Assembly (NCBI RefSeq): GCF_015356785.1
Contig: NZ_JAAEJV010000017.1
Coordinates: forward strand, 1 to 39,601
Source: Candidatus Neptunochlamydia vexilliferae
GTDB lineage: Bacteria > Chlamydiota > Chlamydiia > Chlamydiales > Simkaniaceae
Length of the DNA stretch: 39,601 nucleotides
Direction: 5' to 3'
Made by a program: the position numbers and the translations under genes. Numbering within the stretch: position 1 is the first letter of the stretch; each line of letters opens with the position of its first letter. Shown one piece after another: positions 33,376 through 39,601 of this stretch. The notes under the pieces are model-generated. The model was not told the DNA's origin. It worked only from the letters and a program-made list of their open reading frames with translations, and ran no database searches.

Positions 33376-34617
33376 TCATAAATGCAACTTTAAACTTTGC
33401 TCTGTTATGGGGCCAATCGCACTCACCTTCATCCCTTTAGGGACTTTCCCAAAAACTTCTTGAAAAGCTCTTACCGTTGAGGGGCTGGTGAAAAAAACCT
33501 CATCAAAATTTTTTAAATCGGGCTTCACTTCGGGCCACCGAGTCCTTGTATCATAAAGAGGGCAAACCTGGTGGCGGATCCGTCGGATCCTCAGCGTTGC
33601 CGCCAAAGCGGGCCTTGCCAAAGCTGACTGAGGAAGAAGGACATAGGCTCTTCCCAGGTCCTCCAAAGCCAATAGATGGATGATCCCCTCCTGAGTTTCC
33701 TCTACAGCAACCTCCAGATCTCTTAGCCCTTTTTCCCTAAGAGCCACTGCTGTTTTCCTTCCCACAGCAAAAATCTTTTTTTGACCCAATTTCAGCCCAT
33801 AGTGACCCATACACTGAAAGAAAACCTCAACCCCTTTCTGGCTTGTAAAGATGAGGTGGGTGTATTCCTCCATATCAGCAAACGCCTTCTTAATCTCAAA
33901 GCTCTCAAAATCCCGAGGAACAATCTCTATTAAAGGAAGGTGGGTTCCCTTCTTAGGAGCACTAAGCCCCACATGCAAAACCCGATCCTTTTTTCGGCTG
34001 TCGAATTTTTTAAAAAAGGCTTCCATCTCTTTGTCCCCGTTCCGGGCAAGAATCGCCAGCTTTCCCTGCAGGGGCGCTGTCTTTCCTGGAAGGGAAATCC
34101 GGTTGCGCTCAATTCCCAAGCGGATCAGAGCTGCTTCAGCAACAACAAGACCATCGATTTCACCCCGATCGAGCATCTCTAACCGCTTATCGACCGGTCC
34201 CCGTACTTCGATACACTTCAAATCAGGGCGGAGTCCCTTCACCACCCGATCCCGCCGCTCCGACGATGAGCCAATCACAGCGCCTACCGGGAGCGTTTCT
34301 AAACGGTCCCCTTCCCGCATCACCAAGCTATCGCTCGGATCGACCCCTTCCGTCAACGCCACCATCTCGAGTCCCTCTGGCAATGGATCGGGAAGATCCT
34401 TTGCCGAGTGGATCCCCACATCGCATCTCCCATCCAACACTCGCTGATCGATCTCCCGGGTGAAGAAATCGGTCTTCTCCATCGGCCCCAAAGAGGATTC
34501 CAGGTCCCGATCGCCTACCGTCTCGACCCATTCGCAGAAATGGGGGATCTCCCCCATCACCTCTTTAACCTGCCGTCGCGATAATAGCGACCCACGCGCT
34601 CCAATTTTTATGACCAT
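33376..34617 (-). CDS. hemCD: Fused porphobilinogen deaminase (domains 1-2) and uroporphyrinogen-III synthase
   Basis: Residues 1-205 match HemC domains 1 and 2: IGARGSLLSRRQ, DVGIHSAKDLPDPLP with Asp74 at the catalytic aspartate position, IGSSSERRDR and IEVRGPVDKRL. After SLPGKTAPLQGKLAIL the HemC part stops near residue 208. HemC domain 3, which in other species carries the cysteine binding the dipyrromethane cofactor, is missing. From about residue 213 the sequence is HemD-like: LIFTSQKGVEVFF, IFAVGRKTAVAL, VLLPQSALARPAL, VFFTSPSTVRAF and SAIGPITEQSL. Both enzymes act in consecutive heme-biosynthesis steps. I recall that chlamydial HemC is also short (about 240 residues). Whether this fusion is active without domain 3 cannot be told from sequence. 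Confidence 0.85.
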   Translation of the reverse strand: MVIKIGARGSLLSRRQVKEVMGEIPHFCEWVETVGDRDLESSLGPMEKTDFFTREIDQRVLDGRCDVGIHSAKDLPDPLPEGLEMVALTEGVDPSDSLVMREGDRLETLPVGAVIGSSSERRDRVVKGLRPDLKCIEVRGPVDKRLEMLDRGEIDGLVVAEAALIRLGIERNRISLPGKTAPLQGKLAILARNGDKEMEAFFKKFDSRKKDRVLHVGLSAPKKGTHLPLIEIVPRDFESFEIKKAFADMEEYTHLIFTSQKGVEVFFQCMGHYGLKLGQKKIFAVGRKTAVALREKGLRDLEVAVEETQEGIIHLLALEDLGRAYVLLPQSALARPALAATLRIRRIRHQVCPLYDTRTRWPEVKPDLKNFDEVFFTSPSTVRAFQEVFGKVPKGMKVSAIGPITEQSLKLHL

Positions 34618-34659
34618 TAGTTGGAAAGCTACCTATAGTTGTACAAAAAAACAAGGCTT

Positions 34660-35112
34660 TTACATATTACTTTGAAGCTTGGGGTGCTCAGCAAGTTTTT
34701 TAACATGCTCCTGCAATTCTGAAATCTTTTTCTTCAGATCTGCAACCTCTTTGTCACTTTTTTGTTGCTGTTTCTTCAAAACAGTCAGCACAACTTGCAT
34801 CAAAACCTTCTGAAACTGTGGATCTTTAATGACAAAACCCCTTGCCTCCGCCTTTACTTCTTCCAGTAGGATTTCAGCAAAGTCATTTTTGATCTTAGCA
34901 AGCGCTTGTCTGACTGCTTGCTCTAATTGAGCCATCTTTTCCCGGTTTTCTAAGATGGCCTCACCATTATGAAAAACTTGATTCGAAGTAATAAGCACGC
35001 AGTGAACGGGATCTCGAGGAGCTGCGCGAACCTTCTTATAGTGTTCATCTAGCGCCTTACGGGTACCCATGTAAACAGGTTTTTTAAAGTCTTGAACGGT
35101 GGACACTGCCAT
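34660..35112 (-). CDS. Unknown coiled-coil protein, last gene of a four-gene operon
   Basis: The 150-residue protein has no membrane segment or signal. The first part includes DPVHCVLITSNQVFHNGEAI, and the C-terminal half is strongly helical with a coiled coil (KKQQQKSDKEVADLKKKISE). AGGAG lies 6-7 bases before the ATG at 35112. The gene overlaps the upstream large gene by 29 bp. I do not recognise a family. Its position suggests it works with the three proteins encoded upstream. Confidence 0.7.
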   Translation of the reverse strand: MAVSTVQDFKKPVYMGTRKALDEHYKKVRAAPRDPVHCVLITSNQVFHNGEAILENREKMAQLEQAVRQALAKIKNDFAEILLEEVKAEARGFVIKDPQFQKVLMQVVLTVLKKQQQKSDKEVADLKKKISELQEHVKKLAEHPKLQSNM

Positions 35113-37660
35113 AATTTTCTCCTGATTGAATATGGTTTCTAAAATAGATGGATGTTAATAAAATTCCCAGATAGTAGGACTGCTCAACACCCTTGTCCTT
35201 CGGCTTAAAATCGATGGGGTGATAGCCAGCGATTTCCCTTAAAAGGAGGCGACGAAGGTTGAATAGATCTAAGAGGTAGGGATGGGGAATCAAAAGGCCT
35301 TTCATGATACTCAGAGGTTTGGGAATAGAAATTGGATACTTATTCTTCACAAACCGGACCCCCCAAGACTGTGCCTCTTGACTCCAAACAAAGTCCCACT
35401 GATCTCCAAGGAGCTGTTTAAGGGGAGCAGCTGTTTGATGATTAGAGTAGGCAAAATAATAATCTGTAAGCTCCCTCTTTTTTTCTTTTATCGCCTTCCG
35501 AAATCCATAGATCATCATATTTTGAGCCAGGAAGGCGTTGGAACCGATAAGGGAGAGGGTTCCCTGCCGATTTTTTTTCTTGAGATCTTGATAAAGCTGT
35601 GGAATAGAGTGAGCGCCCATTAGTAGGTTTGCCTGGGCGATTCCCACACAAACGCGAAAAAATGCATTCTGAAGAAGACGGAGCCCTTGAGAAGAGGGTT
35701 GATGACTTTCGAGCTCTTGTAACGGAATAAGAGGTCCCCCAGCACGATCTTTCATAAATTCATAGAAGTAGTGAAAAGCATGGGCCGATTTCCCATAATC
35801 TAAAAGCTTTTCTATGTCGTAGGGGAGGGTAAATTGCGTATCAATTGGCGCAAAATATAGGATGTCTTCAATCCAATCTGGGAGGGGCAACTTTCCATCT
35901 TTGGAACCTTCCTTTAAAAAATGTTCTCGCGCTTTATCCAACCGATCGACTTCTGCTAGTGGGTGCATAAGAAATTCAAACATCTTTTTCCGGTCCCATT
36001 CCTTAAAAGTCCCACTGGAATAGCTCCATAGATCTCTGTAATGGTCAAAAAAGAGTTTCCCCTCTTCATCCATTTTGCCATTGATAACAAAAGCAACATC
36101 ATTTTTCCCGGGTTGGAGAAATCGATTTGGTAAATGATCCAGCCCTTTCCTCAACTCATCTTTTTCTATAGAGTAAAACTTAGAAAAAGCGGTGTATGAC
36201 ATAAAACGGTTAAAATAAGGGCTAAAAAGCGGATCCCTTTCCATCCGTCTTCGAACACCACGACAAAACATCCCTGGTTCATCTGAAGCTGCATTGTGAG
36301 CCAGCCGGCTAAGAACCGAATCGTAGGAAACCTCCGCTAAGCTAGATAATAGCTCTCTTCTATGGAGCTCCATAAACCGCATCGCTTCAGTCAGTTTTTT
36401 ATCGATAATCTGTTGGTTCTCTGAAAGAGCCAAAATCCCCTTTTCCATTTTTACCAACTGCCCCATCAAAATTGCATGGCTCTGCCTCACAACTTTCTCG
36501 AGCTTTTTGATCGATTTCTGAAGTCGTTTAAACCTGCGACCGGAAAGGTCGATTTGCAGGGCAATGCTAGAAATACTCCCAGCTTTTAAACCTGCTACCA
36601 ATCCTAGACTCTGAGCAATGCTCCCAATGACCTCCCCCGTTACCCGTTTTTTTTCTTTGGAAAGAGTAGTCTTAAGCAGTTTAACCCCTCCTTTTTTGAG
36701 CTCTTTAGCAGAAGAAGAAAGATCAAAACTGCCAGGATCTTTCAAAACCTTATTAAGCTCTTTATTCAATATTTTCATTCCTCCCTTAACAACAGACTTT
36801 TTGGCCTGGGACAGGGAGTCTTTTCCCACTTCAATCAACTCTTTCTTAAGGTTTTGTGGATCGAATTTAACCCCAAGGCGTTTACTTTCCTTTACAACGC
36901 TTTGAAACTCTTGCTCCGATTCTCTTGCCTGAGTTCTACTCGAACCAAAAGGCTGCTGAGCCCCAAGCTGTGGAGGGGATTGGGGTTGAATGAGCATCAC
37001 AGATTTTTGATCAGGCGAAATCCCTATTTTCTCCTTTATTGCTTTGGGGAAGCTGAGTTGTTGCTTCAGTCGATCAAACTGAAAGTGGTTAAGCCGGATC
37101 ATTAAAAGGAGGTGCTTTTGAATGATTTCAGCAAGACCCAAAGGATCCCAAGGACCTTGTTTGACCGCTTTCCCCTCTTTTAAAAGAGAGCTTAGGGGAA
37201 CTTTATCAAGAAGATCCAACCGAATAGAATGAATTTCATTTTCAATCTGACCAAAGTTATCTAGAGTAACCATTTGAAAAACTTCAAAGCGATTTCTCAA
37301 AAACTCATAGGCTTTCCTTTTCCTATGGGCTGTTTTAAGTTCGTTCCAAGGAGCTAGAGAAAGATAAGAGGCTAAATCCTCTCGAACAATCCTCCGAATA
37401 TTTTTTAACGTACGGTCAATTAAATGTGCTACCATAAAGTCTAAAACGATATCTTCTCCTTGCAAAGGAACCGACATTATTTCCCTCAAAGAGGATGACT
37501 GAGCTGATGAAGTCCAGTTATAGGGGATGTTGGGAACAAGATGGTGCACTTTCACAGTCGTATAGTCTGTCACCTTGGAAAGATCACTCATCGGTAAATT
37601 TTTATTATATTTATGCTCAAGCCTAAATAGTAGGTGAGCCTCACTGACTTTTTGCGACAT
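35084..37660 (-). CDS. Large unknown helical protein, third gene of the operon
   Basis: The frame is open from 37684, but the ATG at 37660 has AAGGA 7 bases upstream and is preferred, giving 858 residues. The N-terminal part is helical and charged. A central hydrophobic segment (about 345-370, GSIAQSLGLVAGLKAGSISS) is followed by a long coiled coil (RRFKRLQKSIKKLEKVVRQS, then LVKMEKGILALSENQQII). The C-terminal 450 residues contain FFDHYRDLWSYSSGTFKEW and an arginine- and aromatic-rich region with no motif I recognise. The hydrophobic segment could be a membrane or pore-forming element; this is inference. It overlaps the preceding gene by 20 bp. Confidence 0.7.
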   Translation of the reverse strand: MSQKVSEAHLLFRLEHKYNKNLPMSDLSKVTDYTTVKVHHLVPNIPYNWTSSAQSSSLREIMSVPLQGEDIVLDFMVAHLIDRTLKNIRRIVREDLASYLSLAPWNELKTAHRKRKAYEFLRNRFEVFQMVTLDNFGQIENEIHSIRLDLLDKVPLSSLLKEGKAVKQGPWDPLGLAEIIQKHLLLMIRLNHFQFDRLKQQLSFPKAIKEKIGISPDQKSVMLIQPQSPPQLGAQQPFGSSRTQARESEQEFQSVVKESKRLGVKFDPQNLKKELIEVGKDSLSQAKKSVVKGGMKILNKELNKVLKDPGSFDLSSSAKELKKGGVKLLKTTLSKEKKRVTGEVIGSIAQSLGLVAGLKAGSISSIALQIDLSGRRFKRLQKSIKKLEKVVRQSHAILMGQLVKMEKGILALSENQQIIDKKLTEAMRFMELHRRELLSSLAEVSYDSVLSRLAHNAASDEPGMFCRGVRRRMERDPLFSPYFNRFMSYTAFSKFYSIEKDELRKGLDHLPNRFLQPGKNDVAFVINGKMDEEGKLFFDHYRDLWSYSSGTFKEWDRKKMFEFLMHPLAEVDRLDKAREHFLKEGSKDGKLPLPDWIEDILYFAPIDTQFTLPYDIEKLLDYGKSAHAFHYFYEFMKDRAGGPLIPLQELESHQPSSQGLRLLQNAFFRVCVGIAQANLLMGAHSIPQLYQDLKKKNRQGTLSLIGSNAFLAQNMMIYGFRKAIKEKKRELTDYYFAYSNHQTAAPLKQLLGDQWDFVWSQEAQSWGVRFVKNKYPISIPKPLSIMKGLLIPHPYLLDLFNLRRLLLREIAGYHPIDFKPKDKGVEQSYYLGILLTSIYFRNHIQSGENYGSVHRSRL

Positions 37661-38441
37661 TGTTGATCCTTTTTTGTTGTACATAAGCCTTCAAGGGAAC
37701 AAACTTTTTCTTGCAGTGTGGGCAGCCCACATCTGAAAGGCATTTCTTTGTCAGACCGTCGACAAGCCTCTGCAAACGATCCCTTTTTGCTTTCCATGAA
37801 CTTAAAAAACCTTCTAATTGAGGGATAAGTTTCTGAACCTCTTTGGAACCGCTGCTATTTAACTCCTCTATTAAGATTTTTAGCTCTTGATTGTTTTTTT
37901 TCTTCTTCTCGATAAGGTGATGTAAGTCTAAACAAACCTTCTTGTTCACCCTTCTCTTTTGCTTAAAAAGCTTGCCTCCCTCCTCGATAGACAAAGTGAG
38001 GTTTGCCATCGCTTTTGATAATTTTGTACCTACCTTTCCAAGAGAAGAAGAGGATTTTTCGATTACCCTTAGGTCTCCTTTTACCGTCTGATACCATTTT
38101 TCCCACTGGGCAAGCTGCTGCTTCGCTTGATCCAACTGTTTTGCTAAATTTTCAATATTTTCTTTAAAAAGTTCCTGAGTTCTATACCTTTTCATTGCAT
38201 CAAACCCCACTCCTAGCCCAACGATCACCAAAATGTCGAATATTTTAACCTTCTTTTTAAGGCGTAAAACCTTATGAGCTAAGCGATAAGTAGCCATAAA
38301 AAGAGTGGCAAGGGTAATCATTGGAAAAGGATTTGGCAGCAACTTAAAAATAGAGCCCAAAGCAAACCGGATAGAGCTTTTTGCATAATCAACAGGGTTG
38401 AAAGTTAACCCCCTCACTATTTGTGGCCCTACGCTTATCAT
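37641..38441 (-). CDS. Unknown membrane protein with two hydrophobic segments, coiled coil and CPHC motif
   Basis: The 266-residue protein has two hydrophobic segments close together (about residues 25-52 and 66-82), then a long coiled coil (KENIENLAKQLDQAKQQLAQ onward). A C-terminal tail contains Cys-x6-CPHC (KKCLSDVGCPHCKKKF), perhaps a metal site. Two adjacent hydrophobic lobes followed by coiled coil resemble the layout of chlamydial inclusion-membrane (Inc) proteins, but sequence similarity cannot be claimed. Its ATG overlaps the stop of the upstream gene as ATGA. Confidence 0.7.
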   Translation of the reverse strand: MISVGPQIVRGLTFNPVDYAKSSIRFALGSIFKLLPNPFPMITLATLFMATYRLAHKVLRLKKKVKIFDILVIVGLGVGFDAMKRYRTQELFKENIENLAKQLDQAKQQLAQWEKWYQTVKGDLRVIEKSSSSLGKVGTKLSKAMANLTLSIEEGGKLFKQKRRVNKKVCLDLHHLIEKKKKNNQELKILIEELNSSGSKEVQKLIPQLEGFLSSWKAKRDRLQRLVDGLTKKCLSDVGCPHCKKKFVPLKAYVQQKRINNVAKSQ

Positions 38442-39085
38442 AGATTATTGATCCACTCTAATTTATCAGAAAGATCATCGATTTTTATATCTCCATTCTG
38501 CATGTTCTCTAGCATCTTTGAAATCTTTGTGATTCCTGAAATAGTCTCTTGGTAGTCTTCCCTGACTTTCTCTATTTTTTTTGCCAACTCCTGTTGATGA
38601 GATGTATTTTCTTTCTTCACTTCCTCTAAAAGTTTGAAGAGATGGTCCCTCTTATTCTCTTCTTCTTTAAACATAATCTCTAATTGCTTCTTAAAGCCCT
38701 TAAAAAGACTCGATACCTTCTCTGCTTTTTGAATATCCAAGTGCATTTGATCGGTCTTCTTAATGAGCGCTTCAACATGACTGTTTACATCTTTCTTAAG
38801 CTTACTTATTTTGCCTGTAAGGAGAGCATAAGAGCCTGTCATAGTATTCACACCATCACTTAAGGAATCCACCTTTTGTTCCATACGTAACCCAGAAATA
38901 AAGTTAGCAGCTTGCATGGCACAAATCATCCCAACCCCTCCTAAAATCCATGCCCCCTTACTTTTTGGAACATATTCCCAAGCTTTTGATAGTGCCAAGG
39001 AAATCATTCCTTTTTCAGCGGGATACCCGCACTGAGAAACTACAATATTTCTGTGTATTTCTAAAATACCAGTTAGCGAAGACAT
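38438..39085 (-). CDS. Unknown membrane/coiled-coil protein, first gene of the operon
   Basis: The 215-residue protein has a hydrophobic segment at about 43-65 (GAWILGGVGMICAMQAANFI) and a long C-terminal coiled coil (KLLEEVKKENTSHQQELAKK). A strong ribosome site (AAAGGAGG with 4-base spacing) precedes the ATG at 39085. It has no recognised family. It overlaps the next gene by 4 bp and starts an operon of four genes that ends at 34660. A promoter is probably in the AT-rich 39086-39218, but no clear -35/-10 pair was seen. Confidence 0.7.
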   Translation of the reverse strand: MSSLTGILEIHRNIVVSQCGYPAEKGMISLALSKAWEYVPKSKGAWILGGVGMICAMQAANFISGLRMEQKVDSLSDGVNTMTGSYALLTGKISKLKKDVNSHVEALIKKTDQMHLDIQKAEKVSSLFKGFKKQLEIMFKEEENKRDHLFKLLEEVKKENTSHQQELAKKIEKVREDYQETISGITKISKMLENMQNGDIKIDDLSDKLEWINNL

Positions 39086-39218
39086 AAATTCCTCCTTTCA
39101 GCGGTTAATCTGAAAAAAAAATCTACTACGACAACTATTTTTTTTGCAAGTTTTTTCTCAAAAACAAACTATTAAATGAAAACATTTCTTTATGTGAAAT
39201 TTTATACCCAAGCTCTTT
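39086..39218. other. AT-rich leader of the four-gene operon
   Basis: Poly-A/T tracts and a TTGCAA (about 39140) are present on the minus strand side, but no -10 element with good spacing could be fixed. It contains no reading frame of interest. Confidence 0.3.
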
Positions 39219-39278
39219 AAAGCAGGTGAAGATGTTATGGTTGCAGAAATGAATGAGTTATTCTTGCCCAGCTCCTTA
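39219..39278. repeat. Partial R5 copy, empty site for the 175-bp insertion
   Basis: Bases 39219-39240 match 15769-15790 (21 of 22) and 39241-39278 match 15975-16012 (35 of 38), with one ATGTTATGG at the join. This is the uninterrupted form of the sequence split by the insert at 15791-15965. Confidence 0.75.
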
Positions 39279-39371
39279 AGAGAGATTTTAGAAAATAATC
39301 TTAAGAGAGTAGTCAAGGCCTATTAAAAACTATTTTCGGCATGGTTCAAAATAGGGTAACAATTTTTGGTC

Positions 39372-39601
39372 TTATGAAAGATGCGTCGGGGGCAAGCCCC
39401 CTGCTGCCCCCTTGAGCTTCAATCTGGCAAGCCAAATCGACCCTCCTCGGGGGGCCGTGCAAAGCACTGTTCCACCCCTCGTGCGGGGCGATTTTGCAGA
39501 GCCATTTTGAAGCCGCGGACAGCTCACCGCATGGCTTTTCTTCGCCTTCGGCTCCGAAGCCATGTCAGTTCGCTGGAAAGGTTCTTTCCTAGAAAACCTT
39601 G
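39372..39601. repeat. GC-rich, hairpin-rich block at window end
   Basis: This block is clearly richer in G and C than its surroundings and begins with the arm GAAAGATGCGTCGGGGGC, related to the core hairpin of the 175-bp insert. It contains further inverted repeats (CATGGCTT at about 39532 with AAGCCATG at about 39556). No convincing protein is encoded; the minus frame at 39372-39563 has no ribosome site and low-complexity composition. It may be the edge of another repeat or of an RNA-related locus beyond the window. The 93 bases before it show nothing. Confidence 0.4.

Noticed and set aside
39372-39563. A 63-codon minus-strand ORF at the window end
   Set aside because: It comes from a GC-rich hairpin block with no ribosome site and protein composition typical of translated repeats.
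1-39601. CRISPR arrays, rRNA operons and prophage modules
   Set aside because: No regularly spaced direct repeats, rRNA-like sequence or phage structural genes were seen on reading through the window.

Overview
The window looks like a chromosome segment of an environmental (amoeba- or protist-associated) member of the Chlamydiota. The main reason is gene order. A second-type dnaA, nqrB-C-D-E, gcvH, a CT283-like gene, lplA, clpC, two ptsN genes, dut and accD appear in the order I recall from Chlamydia trachomatis (about CT275 to CT293). Genes not found in the small pathogenic genomes are inserted between them: a U-box protein, an Rpn-type nuclease, an AsmA-like giant protein, an archaeal/eukaryal-type prolyl-tRNA synthetase and an IS remnant. 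I cannot name the species from sequence alone.

Layout. 1-660: 3' end of an IS1634-type transposase and a nonsense-disrupted small membrane/coiled-coil gene. 756-3243: a secreted alpha/beta hydrolase and a membrane-anchored glycosyltransferase-like protein. 3473-10240: dnaA, then a ComF-like gene and a 1,623-residue AsmA/TamB-like protein on the other strand. 10241-16112 is an accessory zone: Rpn nuclease, U-box effector candidate, an intact paralogue of the disrupted gene at the left end, and several fold-back repeats. 16113-19783: the Na+-translocating NADH:quinone reductase genes nqrBCDE. 19852-23322: gcvH, a CBM9-like protein and a PpiD-like anchored chaperone. 23414-25038: a decayed sugar transporter and an orphan basic-protein gene with a strong promoter. 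25079-30091: proS, lplA and clpC. 30548-34617, all on the minus strand: hemC-hemD fusion, accD, dut and two ptsN genes. 34660-39085: a tight four-gene operon of unknown function encoding membrane and coiled-coil proteins. 39219-39601: repeat material.

How the genes work together. NqrBCDE form most of the sodium-pumping respiratory complex (nqrA and nqrF are not here). GcvH and LplA are substrate and enzyme of lipoylation. AccD, Dut, HemCD and the PtsN pair are housekeeping or regulatory functions packed with 4-base overlaps. The U-box protein and the four-gene operon are the best candidates for host-interaction functions.

The most unusual signal is a set of non-coding fold-back elements of about 160-175 bp in intergenic regions. 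Two copies (11510-11675 and 30182-30347) are about 93% identical, keep their end pairing through compensatory changes, and are each flanked by a 3-bp direct repeat. Two more (27347-27512 and 20241-20408) look like diverged relatives of the same size. A different 175-bp element (15791-15965) has 9-bp flanking repeats and a matching empty site at 39219-39278. Other notable points are a HemC-HemD fusion lacking the HemC domain that carries the cofactor cysteine, and serine in place of threonine at the FMN-attachment motifs of both NqrB and NqrC.
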